From assembly GCA_002482845.1 (NCBI GenBank), contig DLGT01000067.1, positions 1-52,188 of the forward strand: a DNA stretch of 52,188 nucleotides. The letters are read 5' to 3'. The translations under genes and the position numbers were made by a program. This document shows, one piece after another, positions 9,522-19,049 of the stretch; the stretch's first letter is position 1, and each line of letters opens with the position of its first letter. Source of the DNA: Saprospiraceae bacterium UBA7687 (lineage in GTDB: Bacteria; Bacteroidota; Bacteroidia; Chitinophagales; Saprospiraceae). The notes below the pieces were generated by a model. The model saw nothing but the letters and a program-made list of their open reading frames with translations, was not told where the DNA came from and did not search any database.

Positions 9522-9746
9522 GATAAACCAAAGAAAAGGCCACATGATGTATGGGAACGTGTTGGCGTTGCACCACAATCTGCTAAATCTCGTCTTGAAT
9601 GGAATCCTACATCAGGTGCAAAATATGGTAGAATTAGATTCCAAGGGCAGGCAGATTTTGTACAAGCACATGTTGGGTCGAGTTATGGATGGGTAATAAA
9701 TAAAATATTAAATCCTTTAGATATTGGTTATGTTAGAAAAAGATAA
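9522..9746 (+). pseudogene. Orphan C-terminal coding remnant, possible toxin tip
   Basis: An open frame of about 74 codons with no start codon runs directly after the MATE stop to a TAA at 9744-9746. It has clear protein character (VWERVGVAPQSAKSR, YGRIRFQGQADFVQAH, SSYGWVINKILNPL, ending GYVRKR). Its end overlaps the start of the next gene by 17 bp. This is the pattern of a C-terminal fragment of a modular secreted (polymorphic) toxin followed by its immunity gene, but I do not recognise the domain and the idea is inference. A 50-codon ATG frame at 9544-9696 in another register is less protein-like. Confidence 0.4.
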
Positions 9747-10578
9747 CTTTAAAATCATATTTATCATTATTTCAATAATAATCTGTTTTTATTTTTTGAA
9801 CGAAAAGTGTTTCACACTAAATAAAACACAATTATCGAAAAATGAAATGATAAACACTTATATTAAGGAAAATCATGCACCTAATTTTGCACTCCTTAAA
9901 GTAGCCAATGATACAATAACATCTTGGCTAAAAAATGATTTAGTTGCTTCTCAAATGTTATTATTAGATAAATGGAAGATTGAGACCCCAATTTTAATAA
10001 ATGCTAATAATGATAAGTTGTATTGTGTTATATTAAAGCAATCTACATCATTTTTAAATTCAAACTCTGATTGGATGTTTGATCTCGTTGGAGCCAAAAT
10101 AAATGGTAAGTGGTATTTCTTTTTTGGATCATCTACCGTCATCGACCGAGCATCCTATCAAGATAGTATTTACAACCCAATGACTTTTGATGAACTGAGT
10201 TATCTTGCAAGAGAGAATTTGTCAAGATCTTTTTATCAAGACGAAAAAGGAAATGTTAAGGTGCTGGAATCATTCTTCGACTTTATGGATGACCCAAATG
10301 GATGGGGACTTCCAGCAGGATCTACGCGAAAAGATATTGACTCCGTCATCGTAGCGCGCAATAAAAAAATGCGTCAGTACAAGATCGACCCGGCAGAAAT
10401 AGAGCAAATAAAAGCTGAAATGGCTAAAAGCGTTCGTCCTAAAGAGCCGATACCAGATCTTAAATGGTACGAAAAGATATTTCCCAAAGAGAAAAAACTC
10501 TTTGAGACCGACGAGTGGAAGGAGTATGTCAAAAGTAAAAATCAAATAGATCATAGTTCTGACTTTGATTTTGAATAG
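9730..10578 (+). CDS. Membrane-anchored hypothetical protein, possible immunity protein
   Basis: I do not recognise the family. The 282-residue protein starts with a basic stretch and one membrane helix (about residues 7-25, rich in I and F), followed by a soluble domain with several Trp (SDWMFDLVGAKINGKWYFFFG) and a charged C-terminus (KWYEKIFPKEKKLF). ATG at 9730 is chosen over the TTG at 9724. It overlaps the preceding coding remnant by 17 bp, which suggests translational coupling with a lost partner. The anchored soluble domain would suit an immunity protein facing the periplasm; that is inference from position only. Confidence 0.65.
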   Translation: MLEKDNFKIIFIIISIIICFYFLNEKCFTLNKTQLSKNEMINTYIKENHAPNFALLKVANDTITSWLKNDLVASQMLLLDKWKIETPILINANNDKLYCVILKQSTSFLNSNSDWMFDLVGAKINGKWYFFFGSSTVIDRASYQDSIYNPMTFDELSYLARENLSRSFYQDEKGNVKVLESFFDFMDDPNGWGLPAGSTRKDIDSVIVARNKKMRQYKIDPAEIEQIKAEMAKSVRPKEPIPDLKWYEKIFPKEKKLFETDEWKEYVKSKNQIDHSSDFDFE

Positions 10579-10707
10579 CTCATTAGTAAATAGTAACTCA
10601 AAATCCCACCCCATATTTTATTCCGCTCCTTACTTCATAAAATCGTTCTATTTAAAACAAAAAGAACACAAAATTTAATATCCTATCTATGTGTAAGTTA
10701 TCCATTT

Positions 10708-10914
10708 TTAATCCAACCCATTTTTATCAATACCTGCCTGTTTAAGTACAGCAAGGAAAGTGCCTTTTTTCATATCTTTGCCACCGTGGAAAGGCACTAT
10801 TACTGTTTTGTTTGTAGCGGGATTGTAATAGAGTTGATGCGAACCTTCGGAGCGCTTAAGCATAAAGCCGCTTTGTTCTAAAATTTTGATTAGATAATGT
10901 GGGCTGAGGTTCAT
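10708..10914 (-). CDS. hicA: HicA-type mRNA interferase toxin
   Basis: Small double-stranded-RNA-binding-fold toxin that cleaves mRNA. The 68-residue protein has the family pattern: LIKILEQSGF, then GSHQLYY with the catalytic histidine, then VIVPFHGGKDMKKGTFLAVLKQAGI. Its start codon overlaps the stop of hicB by 4 bp, so toxin translation depends on antitoxin translation. The gene appears intact. Confidence 0.9.
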   Translation of the reverse strand: MNLSPHYLIKILEQSGFMLKRSEGSHQLYYNPATNKTVIVPFHGGKDMKKGTFLAVLKQAGIDKNGLD

Positions 10915-11135
10915 ACACTTTCAAGGTTTAAAGAATATTCCAAAGTATTACTGTCATCTGGAATAGTATCTCCTCTCTCCTTCAATTCTTCAATATAAAG
11001 TTCTACCGCTTCTTTTGCCATTGCCATTGCTTCGTCCACATTTTCGCCATAAGTAATACAACCAGGTAAAGCAGGAACAGAAACTGTGTAGCCGCCTTCG
11101 ATTTCTTTATGTAAATGTATTTTGTATGTGTACAT
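10911..11135 (-). CDS. hicB: HicB-type antitoxin
   Basis: Partner of hicA. The 74 residues form the partial RNase H-like HicB domain: YTVSVPALPGCITYGE, then DEAMAMAKEAVELYIEEL. It lacks the extra C-terminal DNA-binding domain seen in longer HicB proteins, so how it would autoregulate is not evident. The order is antitoxin first, the reverse of E. coli hicAB but common in Bacteroidota. Confidence 0.9.
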   Translation of the reverse strand: MYTYKIHLHKEIEGGYTVSVPALPGCITYGENVDEAMAMAKEAVELYIEELKERGDTIPDDSNTLEYSLNLESV

Positions 11136-11452
11136 ATTTCGTGTGATTAAAGTATGAGTAATTACAATGACGTTTTCTTATATCAAATTATTCATATGCC
11201 AAGTTCAGCACTTAATTAGACTTATTAATGAACAATTTCATAATCTGCAAAGTTCATCATTTTTTTAAATTATAAAACTAAAGACTCTGATGGTTTTCCA
11301 CAATAGTAATTAGTAATTACAAATTACTAATTCACACCAAAGACAACTTTTTTGGCTTAGATTTCATTTTATTAGGGTATTACTTGTGGCTATCATATTA
11401 CAAATTGATATATTGCCACCGATTATTCATTAAACCATAAAAGTGATGTAGC
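11136..11452. other. Intergenic between hicBA and the Sua5-like gene
   Basis: About 317 bp holding the divergent upstream regions of hicB and the Sua5-like gene, plus the palindrome at 11309-11331. No reading frame with protein character seen. Confidence 0.6.
11309..11331. repeat. Perfect 10-bp inverted repeat
   Basis: ATTAGTAATT-aca-AATTACTAAT. It lies in the divergent region, about 174 bp before hicB and 122 bp before the Sua5-like gene. It could be an operator or a hairpin; AT-only composition lowers its weight. Confidence 0.4.
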
Positions 11453-12067
11453 ATGCAAAGAATTTTTTTTCACGAGAAGAGCCCTAACAAAAGAGACCTT
11501 AAGGAAGTCGCAGATAGAATCAATAAGGGAGAAATCATCATCTTTCCTACCGATACGATCTATGCAATGGGATGCTTGATGACAAATAGGGAAGGGATAG
11601 AGCGAATTTGCAAAATATTGGACAAAAAAGAAAAACATACCAAAATGTCGCTTATCTGCCCGAATATTAGCGTCATTTCCCAATATACGCTCCCGATAGA
11701 TAACCATGTATTCAAAACCATGAAGCGGTATCTACCAGGACCATATACCTTTATCTTAAAATCAAATAATTATGTCCAGAAATTCTTCAAAAACAATAAA
11801 GAAGAGATCGGAGTACGTATTCCACATAGTGAAATCCTTGATGGATTACACGAATTCCTTGATGCGCCATTAATCTCAACTTCGTTAAGTAGTGAGGATG
11901 GTATTCAAAAATTCTTTACAGATCCTGATGAAATTGAAACATTATTCCAACACAAAGCAGATATCTTGATAGATGGTGGAATAGGTGATAGTGCGGAGTC
12001 AACGGTCCTAGATTGTACGGGCGAAGAGATCGAACTCATCCGCGAAGGGAAGGGAGAAGTGGATTAA
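11453..12067 (+). CDS. Sua5/YciO/YrdC/YwlC family protein
   Basis: The family makes threonylcarbamoyl-AMP for the tRNA t6A37 modification; the YciO branch has only weak activity of this kind. Visible marks are FPTDTIYAMGC near residue 31, LPGPYTFIL near residue 90, VRIPHS, and the C-terminal STVLDCTG. At 204 residues it is a single YrdC domain without the Sua5 C-terminal domain. The sequence alone does not decide between a true TsaC and YciO, so no symbol is given. It is followed by a hairpin. Confidence 0.85.
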   Translation: MQRIFFHEKSPNKRDLKEVADRINKGEIIIFPTDTIYAMGCLMTNREGIERICKILDKKEKHTKMSLICPNISVISQYTLPIDNHVFKTMKRYLPGPYTFILKSNNYVQKFFKNNKEEIGVRIPHSEILDGLHEFLDAPLISTSLSSEDGIQKFFTDPDEIETLFQHKADILIDGGIGDSAESTVLDCTGEEIELIREGKGEVD

Positions 12068-12074
12068 ATAAAGT

Positions 12075-12116
12075 AAATTACCATCTCGAATCATTAGTGT
12101 TTTGAGATGGTAATTT
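12075..12116 (+). terminator. Long hairpin after the Sua5-like gene
   Basis: Perfect 13-bp stem (12075-12087 with 12104-12116) with a 16-nt loop, 7 bp after the stop codon. The T-run after it is short, so termination may be partial. Confidence 0.6.
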
Positions 12117-12283
12117 ATTAAATGTCAATATTTTATAAAGTTAACAGACCATAAAAAAATATCAAATAAATTAAGTTTTAGCACATTCCCAACGAAGAAA
12201 AAACTCATGTAAAATTTTAAAATAGAAAAAAACATGTCATTATCAACAATTTTAATCATTTTTGCCACCTAATTCGTCATTTA

Positions 12284-12850
12284 ATGATTAAATGGTTTTG
12301 TCGGCTGATATTAAAAATATGGGGATTCAAGGTCACAGGTCCAGATCCTGAGATCGTAACCAAAAAGATGTATGCCGTCTATCCACATACTTCCAATTGG
12401 GACTTTCCACTCGGAATCTTACTCAAAGGTGGCATGCCTATCAATGTAAATTATGTAGCTAAAGACTCATTATTCAAATTTCCTTACGGATGGATTTTTA
12501 GATGGCTAGGCGGCATACCTGTAGATCGTAGAAAAAGTACAAATTTCGTAGATCAAATGGTAGAACTTTATAACAAATACGACAAACTAGCTTTTGCAAT
12601 CGCGCCTGAAGGAACTAGAAAACGAGTACAAAAATTCAAATCTGGCTTTTACTATATAGCACTCAAAGCAAAAGTGCCTATTATTATGGTAAAATTTGAT
12701 TTTGGAAACAAAGTGGTCGACTTTAGCGAACCATTTTATCCGACAGGAGTTTATAGCGAAGATTTAAAATTCATCATCAATCACTTTAGAGGCACAAAGG
12801 GCAAAAATCCTGAGTTGGCTTGTCAGTGGGAAGATGAAGTTTTAGGCTAA
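12284..12850 (+). CDS. PlsC-like lysophospholipid acyltransferase family protein
   Basis: Membrane-associated transfer of an acyl chain to a lysophospholipid or related glycerolipid. The active-site motif HTSNWD (HX4D) is near residue 31, followed by GGIPVDRR and the APEGTR block near residue 107. At 188 residues it is shorter than plsC and closer to the small acyltransferases widespread in Bacteroidota, so the exact acceptor is unknown. It is preceded by a CATTTTTG sequence one base off the -7 consensus. Confidence 0.85.
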   Translation: MIKWFCRLILKIWGFKVTGPDPEIVTKKMYAVYPHTSNWDFPLGILLKGGMPINVNYVAKDSLFKFPYGWIFRWLGGIPVDRRKSTNFVDQMVELYNKYDKLAFAIAPEGTRKRVQKFKSGFYYIALKAKVPIIMVKFDFGNKVVDFSEPFYPTGVYSEDLKFIINHFRGTKGKNPELACQWEDEVLG

Positions 12851-12957
12851 CCAATGTATTCATTATCCACATTTATTTATTAACACATTAATCTATCATG
12901 TATTTTGGTAGTCAAATCGTCGTATCAAATTAGTAATATTTAAAACAAAACCGATTT

Positions 12958-13764
12958 ATGAGATTCTCAAGAAACCATTTTTATACCCTTGCATTTTTAG
13001 GGGTTATTACAATCTTGCTATCTAATGCGGGCGGAGTACCCCAAGCTGTAACCCTTGCACCAGGAGAATCAGGTGTATCTTGTAATACTTGTCATAACAC
13101 GCCAGGTAATTTTGTACCACAAATAGGTCTTGAAGTCAAAGATGCTTTGGGTCAGGTGGTCACGTCATATATTCCCGGAGCCCAATACGATTTAAAAGTA
13201 GTGGTAAGTGGTACAAATAGCCCAAAAGCCTATGGTTTCCAAATGACTAGTCTTGCTGACAATGGCAACACAGATATGGGGGTTTGGTCGAATTTAGGTC
13301 AAAGAGTAAAGCAAATCACCTTGATAGGAAGAAAATATCTGGAACAATCTAGTCCAAGAGTAGATGGTATCTTTACGACAAAATGGACTGCACCATCACA
13401 AGACAAAGGTAATATTTCATTTTATTTTGCTGGTCTAGCTGTCAATCTTAGTGGTAATGACTCTGGAGACAACAACATAACTGGCAAACTGACATTATCT
13501 CCGTCACAGACTTCATCTACCCAAAATCTTAATACAAACCAAAGTTTCCTTTATCCTAATCCAACCAAAGATATTCTTACAATAACATCAGAAAAAAATA
13601 TCGATAACTTAATGTTTTATAACATAAGTGGTCAAAAAGTAGCACAAATAAAAAATGAAAATGGTCGTATAGACATCAGCAAATTACAACAAGGTGTGTA
13701 TATTGTTAATTCTATGAGCGAAGAAGGAAATATTTTGGGATCTCAAAGGATTTTAAAGCTCTAA
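12958..13764 (+). CDS. T9SS-sorted protein with CxxCH (choice-of-anchor V-like)
   Basis: Secreted protein of 268 residues. A signal peptide covers about residues 1-24, then comes a single c-type heme motif CNTCH (42-46). A beta-rich domain of the reelin-like/choice-of-anchor V type follows (pattern GFQMTSLAD and SFYFAGLAVN). A type A sorting domain of about 75 residues starts with FLYPNPTKDILTI and ends in RILKL. The heme motif directly after the signal sequence is usual for this family in Bacteroidota. Its partner is unknown. The C-terminal domain targets it to T9SS for surface display or release. Confidence 0.85.
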   Translation: MRFSRNHFYTLAFLGVITILLSNAGGVPQAVTLAPGESGVSCNTCHNTPGNFVPQIGLEVKDALGQVVTSYIPGAQYDLKVVVSGTNSPKAYGFQMTSLADNGNTDMGVWSNLGQRVKQITLIGRKYLEQSSPRVDGIFTTKWTAPSQDKGNISFYFAGLAVNLSGNDSGDNNITGKLTLSPSQTSSTQNLNTNQSFLYPNPTKDILTITSEKNIDNLMFYNISGQKVAQIKNENGRIDISKLQQGVYIVNSMSEEGNILGSQRILKL

Positions 13765-13883
13765 TAGTTTGTACAAATTTTAAAGATGATAGATTTTACT
13801 TTTAATGTTAAATAGACCTTATAATTCATTAAAAAGTCAAAAAAGTCATGTAATATTGCATGACATTACGCTCTTATATAAAA

Positions 13884-14651
13884 ATGGTAAAACAACCAAA
13901 TATTATTATGGTCAATTATCTGAATTCAAAGCCATTCGAATATGGTTTGAAGAAATCAGATAATGAGGCATTAGGTCATAATATTACTAAGGCAACACCT
14001 GCCAAATGTGCTTCGTCATTTAAAGAAGGAAAAGCAGATATTGCCTTAATACCTGTGGGAGGTTTATCGGATATCACAGATTATCGAATTATTTCGAACT
14101 ACTGCATTGCATGTGATGGTGAGGTCAGGACAGTTTGTATCTTTGCAAATCAAGACTTAGCTACATGCCGTAAAATATACCTAGACGATCACTCTAGAAC
14201 TTCTTTTCTCTTAAGTAAAATAATTTTAGAACAATATCTCCACTTGGACCTAGAGTATATTTCCGCGGATATTTCTACTATTGATTTGGCTGAAGATGAA
14301 GCAATTCTGATGATAGGTGACAAAGTTTTCCAATACGAGCATAATTATTCACACAAATATGACTTAGGAAGTATATGGAAAAAATGGACAAACCTTCCTT
14401 TTGTATTTGCTGTATGGATAGCCCATGACAATGTTTCTAAGGAGATAGAAGAAAGTTTGAACGATGCTCTAAAATATGGTATTGACCATATAGATGTCAT
14501 TATAAATCAAGAAAGTAATGAAAATTTAGATTTGTATTATTACTTCAGTCGCAACATACATTACCATTTAGACGATGACAAACAAGAAGGTTTAAAGGAG
14601 TTTTTAAAAAAAGCAGAACATTATAATCAATTACCAGCTAAAAACATCTAA
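13884..14651 (+). CDS. mqnA: Chorismate dehydratase MqnA (menaquinone, futalosine route)
   Basis: Converts chorismate to 3-enolpyruvylbenzoate, the first step towards futalosine and menaquinone. The N-terminus MVNYLNSKPF matches the family's YLN(S/T)KPF substrate-site segment. GKADIALIPVGGL and LDDHSRTS follow, as expected for this periplasmic-binding-like fold. The frame opens at 13860, but MVKQPNIIMVNYLNS at 13884 gives the usual short lead. Its stop is 1 bp before the next start, so it is cotranscribed with an unrelated T9SS gene. No other mqn gene is in the window. Confidence 0.9.
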   Translation: MVKQPNIIMVNYLNSKPFEYGLKKSDNEALGHNITKATPAKCASSFKEGKADIALIPVGGLSDITDYRIISNYCIACDGEVRTVCIFANQDLATCRKIYLDDHSRTSFLLSKIILEQYLHLDLEYISADISTIDLAEDEAILMIGDKVFQYEHNYSHKYDLGSIWKKWTNLPFVFAVWIAHDNVSKEIEESLNDALKYGIDHIDVIINQESNENLDLYYYFSRNIHYHLDDDKQEGLKEFLKKAEHYNQLPAKNI

Positions 14652-14652
14652 A

Positions 14653-15693
14653 ATGAAATATATCAAGCATTTCATAATGATCACCTTACTTTTTTTTGTA
14701 ACAATTTCAGTATCTTATAGTCAAGGAAGTATCCTTTTTGTTGAAGATAGTGGTGATACATTTGGTAATAGCAGATATTTGGCTACAGCACTAGACAGTT
14801 TAGAACTTGATTATTTTTATTATGATACAGAGACTTCTGGACCTCCTACGCTAGAAATACTTACAACATTTGACCTTGTCATTTGGCATACTTCTACTTG
14901 GGGTGTTGGATTATACTTTTGGGAATCGGTTAATACAGAAAATCATTTAATAAAACAATATCTAGACAATCCAAAAGCTAAATTATGGCTTATAGGAAAT
15001 GATTTTATGTTTCAAGAATATGGAGGCGCACCTGATACATTTAGTGAAGGAAGTTTCCCATATGATTATCTTGGTATTACAACCTATAAGGCACAATCTT
15101 TCGGAGATGATGGTGGTGTAGGAGTACCGTACTTAGCACCTTCTTCGCCTAATGCGGTAGACGATCTAACTAGAATTAATTGGGTATTTCCAACTTTGAA
15201 CTGGGCAGATAGTTATGAAATAAGAGAAACAGCAACGCCAATTTATGAATTTGGTGGTGACAACTATTCTCTAAAGGGTGCCACAACCGGTTATTTTTTT
15301 CCAAGAGAAAATGGTAGTACTGTGTTGACATTTGGGTTTGACTTATCCCTGTGTTCTAACAAAGACACCATGGTCAATACTGTGCAGAAGGTGACTGATT
15401 GGTTTTACAGTGTCTCATCTACGCAGAATATTACTGACCAAAAACAAAATTATAAAGTTTATCCAAGTATATTTACAGATGCTATTAATGTAGTGCTACC
15501 ACAAAATACAGCCGTAACACCTACTGTAACTATTTACAATACACAAGGCCAAGTAGTAGCACAATCAATAAAATCACAAAAACATAGTGACATTATGATA
15601 ATAACACTTCCTGAATCGATACCAAAGGGAATTTATTATTGTGAAATGATCCAAGAAAATTCCAGAGAAACACACAAATTAATTAAAATATAG
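14653..15693 (+). CDS. T9SS-sorted exported protein, class I amidotransferase-like fold
   Basis: Signal peptide about residues 1-23 (ends SVSYSQ). The middle domain begins GSILFVEDSG and contains FDLVIWHTSTWG and LWLIGNDFM, the look of a ThuA/class I glutamine-amidotransferase-like sheet without a recognisable catalytic triad. Residues from about 270 form a T9SS type A sorting domain (YKVYPSIFTDAINV, ending THKLIKI). The role is unknown. It begins 1 bp after mqnA, and a hairpin terminator follows. Confidence 0.8.
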   Translation: MKYIKHFIMITLLFFVTISVSYSQGSILFVEDSGDTFGNSRYLATALDSLELDYFYYDTETSGPPTLEILTTFDLVIWHTSTWGVGLYFWESVNTENHLIKQYLDNPKAKLWLIGNDFMFQEYGGAPDTFSEGSFPYDYLGITTYKAQSFGDDGGVGVPYLAPSSPNAVDDLTRINWVFPTLNWADSYEIRETATPIYEFGGDNYSLKGATTGYFFPRENGSTVLTFGFDLSLCSNKDTMVNTVQKVTDWFYSVSSTQNITDQKQNYKVYPSIFTDAINVVLPQNTAVTPTVTIYNTQGQVVAQSIKSQKHSDIMIITLPESIPKGIYYCEMIQENSRETHKLIKI

Positions 15694-15704
15694 TACCTAA
15701 GATG

Positions 15705-15741
15705 TTGATTTTATAGATTTTATTATAGAATCAATTTATTT
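15705..15741 (+). terminator. Terminator after the mqnA operon
   Basis: An 11-bp stem (15705-15715 with 15724-15734, one G-T wobble), 8-nt loop, then TTTATTT. It lies 12 bp after the stop codon. Confidence 0.7.
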
Positions 15742-15776
15742 CCATATATTTACGTTTTAAAATCAATGTATTACAA

Positions 15777-18587
15777 ATGGAAAGAAATCATCATTGGTAT
15801 ATTCTTGTGGCACTTTTATGTGCTTCATGCTATGCAGTTGCACAGCCAAATTTTGTAGATAAAACTCGTTCTTTCAAAAAAAACATACCTACACGAAGTG
15901 TAATGCCAGGAGGCATCGCTGACATCGATGGAGATCTCGTCGATGATCTGATCATCATTGATAGGGGCTTACATATGAAAACTGTGAAAAGTAGTGGAAA
16001 TATATTTAGCCTAGAAAGCATAGATTCAAGCAAAATAACCAATAACAGCTTGTGGACACTTACTATGGGAGACCTGAACAATGATGGTATAAATGAGGTC
16101 ATTACAGCTGGAGAATATACTCGTATTCAGATAACAAGTCTTAACAATGGTCAGATAGAAAGCACTTCCATAGACGGTGACTTTTTTGCCCAAGCTTCCA
16201 ATACGATCGATATTAATAATGATGGTTGGCTAGATTATTTTGTGTGTGACGATAATGCACCACCTGTAATTTATCTAAATGACAAAAACGGCAATCTTAC
16301 ACTGACAGATGTTATTGATTTTACATTAAATGACAATACGGATGGCTCTGGAAATTATGGAAGTGAATGGGTAGATGTAAATGGTGATAATCTTCCAGAT
16401 TTATGTATTGCAAAATGTAGAGCAGGTGTCGATTCACCCAATGATTTGCGTAGGATCAACAGACTATATATCAATAATGGTGACGGCACATTTTCAGAAA
16501 AAGGACAAGAATTCAATTTAAACAGCGGTGCACAGACTTGGGTTACTACCTTCGGAGACATTGACAATGATGGCGATTTAGATGCTTTTGTAGTCAATCA
16601 TTATGCTCCACATGCATTGATGGAAAATATTGACGGAACTCATTTTGTAGAAATACCACTAGCTACCACGTTGGAATCATTTGGTTTTCAGTCTATTATG
16701 CGAGACTTCGATAATGATGGATACCTAGACATCATCATGAGTGGTGCAGAAGGCACTACCCTACTTTATAATCGTGGGAGTAAAACTTTCGACATCATTT
16801 ATAATATCTTAGGACCAAGCAAAGCACCATCATTGGTGGCAGGTGATCTGAATGATGATGGTTTTTTAGATATTCATGCCCACATCAGTATACCTATCAA
16901 TGAAGTCGGTGTAAAAGATGATGAACTATGGATCAATCAAGGAAATGAAAATAATTTTGTCAAAATAAGTCTAGAAGGCAAACAATCTAATCGCTCAGGT
17001 ATAAGTGCAAAAGTAGAAATATATGGCCCTTGGGGAAGACAAATGAGATATGTCAAAGGTGGTGAAAGTTATGGAATTTTTAATTCATTTCAGCAGCATT
17101 TTGGGTTAGGACAGCACGAAATTATTGACAGTCTTATCGTAACTTGGCCATCGGGTATCATTGACAAACATATAAATCTGAATGTCAATCAAACTTATTT
17201 TGTCCAAGAAGACAAATGTCTGACAGCAACCATAACACTATATGATGAAGTTCAAAAATTCACCAATAGTACAATTTCGCTAGCAGCTTTTGACGGTTTT
17301 GAAAGCTATCTTTGGAATGATGGTAGCACCACAAAAACTATTACGGTCGATACAGAAGGTACCTACCATGTCAAAATGACTGATACCAATGGATGTATCA
17401 CGATCTCTAAACCTATCATTGTAAAATCAGGATGTTTTGCGGATAATACCAATCTCATTGATGAAGAAAATAGTGTTACACTTTGCCAAGGAAGTGATTT
17501 CGAAATATCATCCATACTTGCTGACAAATACATATGGAGTACCGGTGATACTACACAAAGTATCAGTGTAAATACATCAGGATGGCTAAGTCTAACCGCA
17601 ACAGATCTATGTGGGAATATTCTTACAGATCAAATACAATTGACATTTATTGCTGTAGATGTCGATGTTAAAGGTGATAGCATTAAAGTAGGCGAAAGAG
17701 CTACCCTTACATCTACAAGCGATAATACGCTTTGGTTTGATGATATTAATTCAGAAACACCTAAAGACATAGGAAATGAATTTACTACTGAGATTTTAGA
17801 ATTTTCTACAACATTTTATGCACAAAACAATGCTGTTGTAGATCAGAAAATCCAAAAAGTAGGCGAAAACCAGTTTCCACTCAATAACTTTTATGGTTCC
17901 AATACGATTAATGGACATTTGGTATTCCAAGTAGAACAACCATGCATTATCCATAGTGTAGTGGTCAATACAGACACTGAAGGACTTAGGAAAATCATCA
18001 TCAGAGACTTTTTTAATGAAGTCGTTTTTGAAAAAGAAATTTTCTTGACTATTGGAATCCAAACAATCATCCTAGATGCAAGTTTGCAGCCTGATGTTCA
18101 ATATAAAATGTCTACAGATGCAGCTACAAACAATTCATCGCTTGGTTTTAATAGTCCTCGTTTAATCAGGTCTAATACAAATACTAAGTACCCATATGTC
18201 ATAGACAACGTCGTTCAGATACTATCTTCGTCACTTGGATCGACCTATTATTATTACTTTTACGATTGGGAAGTGATGTACGATATCGAATATTGTGAAA
18301 GCGAAAAAGTGCCTGTTTTTGTGTATGTGGACAGAAGTTCGTCAAGTGTTGACTTCAATGATGAAGATAAAATAGTCATCCATCCCAACCCAACTTCAGG
18401 CATCATCACAGTATCTACAAATTCGATCAAAACGGATTATCAACTCAGAAACTTGTCTGGTCAAGTTGTAATAGAAAAAACATTAGTTAATGAGCAATTA
18501 GATATTACAGATATACCAAATGGCATTTATCTGCTGACGATAAAAACAGATACAACAAAAAGACATTTTAAAGTTGTGAAAATGTAG
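15777..18587 (+). CDS. FG-GAP/VCBS repeat and ASPIC/UnbV protein with T9SS domain
   Basis: Large secreted protein of 936 residues. After a signal peptide (about 1-22) come about seven FG-GAP/VCBS repeats, each with a calcium-type loop (for example ADIDGDLVDD, GDLNNDGINE, GDIDNDGDLD, RDFDNDGYLD). An ASPIC/UnbV (CRTAC1-like) domain follows, ending near residue 475 with HFGLGQHEIIDSLIVTWPSG. Two Ig-like/CHU-type stretches follow (NDGSTTKTITV, STGDTTQSISV), and the C-terminus is a type A sorting domain (IVIHPNPTSGIITV, ending FKVVKM). Such proteins are probably surface adhesins or binding proteins; no catalytic site is seen. Confidence 0.88.
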   Translation: MERNHHWYILVALLCASCYAVAQPNFVDKTRSFKKNIPTRSVMPGGIADIDGDLVDDLIIIDRGLHMKTVKSSGNIFSLESIDSSKITNNSLWTLTMGDLNNDGINEVITAGEYTRIQITSLNNGQIESTSIDGDFFAQASNTIDINNDGWLDYFVCDDNAPPVIYLNDKNGNLTLTDVIDFTLNDNTDGSGNYGSEWVDVNGDNLPDLCIAKCRAGVDSPNDLRRINRLYINNGDGTFSEKGQEFNLNSGAQTWVTTFGDIDNDGDLDAFVVNHYAPHALMENIDGTHFVEIPLATTLESFGFQSIMRDFDNDGYLDIIMSGAEGTTLLYNRGSKTFDIIYNILGPSKAPSLVAGDLNDDGFLDIHAHISIPINEVGVKDDELWINQGNENNFVKISLEGKQSNRSGISAKVEIYGPWGRQMRYVKGGESYGIFNSFQQHFGLGQHEIIDSLIVTWPSGIIDKHINLNVNQTYFVQEDKCLTATITLYDEVQKFTNSTISLAAFDGFESYLWNDGSTTKTITVDTEGTYHVKMTDTNGCITISKPIIVKSGCFADNTNLIDEENSVTLCQGSDFEISSILADKYIWSTGDTTQSISVNTSGWLSLTATDLCGNILTDQIQLTFIAVDVDVKGDSIKVGERATLTSTSDNTLWFDDINSETPKDIGNEFTTEILEFSTTFYAQNNAVVDQKIQKVGENQFPLNNFYGSNTINGHLVFQVEQPCIIHSVVVNTDTEGLRKIIIRDFFNEVVFEKEIFLTIGIQTIILDASLQPDVQYKMSTDAATNNSSLGFNSPRLIRSNTNTKYPYVIDNVVQILSSSLGSTYYYYFYDWEVMYDIEYCESEKVPVFVYVDRSSSSVDFNDEDKIVIHPNPTSGIITVSTNSIKTDYQLRNLSGQVVIEKTLVNEQLDITDIPNGIYLLTIKTDTTKRHFKVVKM

Positions 18588-18693
18588 GAGTTTAGTTCTG
18601 TCAAGCTGGAAGCCTTAGCTAGTTTTAGCTTAGTGATGACGGTTAGTAAGCTCTAAAAGATAAATAAAAACTTAAAATTATTAAATCAATAAA

Positions 18694-19041
18694 ATGACTA
18701 ATAATCTTGTATTTAAGTATTATGCAGCTGTAGTATATCCGTTTCGTCATTTATTTAAATATGGATATTTACCTAAAGTCAAAATAATAGTTCCCTTCTT
18801 ATCAAGTTTATTCATATTCAACATTCAAAATTTGCTTTTCTCAAATATAATTTTACCTAATTACAGTGTACTAATCTATGTAATAATAGGAATAATTCTT
18901 TGGGGATTTTTTGACATGTATCTCTTCCAATTTGAAAAAGATACATGTCAAAAAATTATAAACTTACCATCTAAGACAAATAGGATTAGCTTTTTATTCT
19001 ATTTTTTGTTATTAACAATATTTATAATAAAGCAATCTTGA
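18694..19041 (+). CDS. Hypothetical small membrane protein
   Basis: Not recognised. The 115 residues contain three likely membrane segments (about 30-48, 56-76 and 97-112) with a charged loop after the second. Composition is very rich in F, I, L and Y, so some caution is due, but the start is clean and it stands alone between intergenic segments. A REP-like repeat begins just after its stop. Confidence 0.55.
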   Translation: MTNNLVFKYYAAVVYPFRHLFKYGYLPKVKIIVPFLSSLFIFNIQNLLFSNIILPNYSVLIYVIIGIILWGFFDMYLFQFEKDTCQKIINLPSKTNRISFLFYFLLLTIFIIKQS

Positions 19042-19049
19042 CAAACAAT

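Noticed and set aside
9544..9696. 50-codon ATG frame within the remnant after the MATE gene
   Set aside because: The overlapping start-less frame has better protein character and is longer; this frame reads as a Leu/His-rich shadow.
9522..9746. Read-through extension of the MATE transporter
   Set aside because: The frame continues after TAG, but MATE proteins normally end near this point and the following sequence is a soluble domain; no read-through signal is known here.
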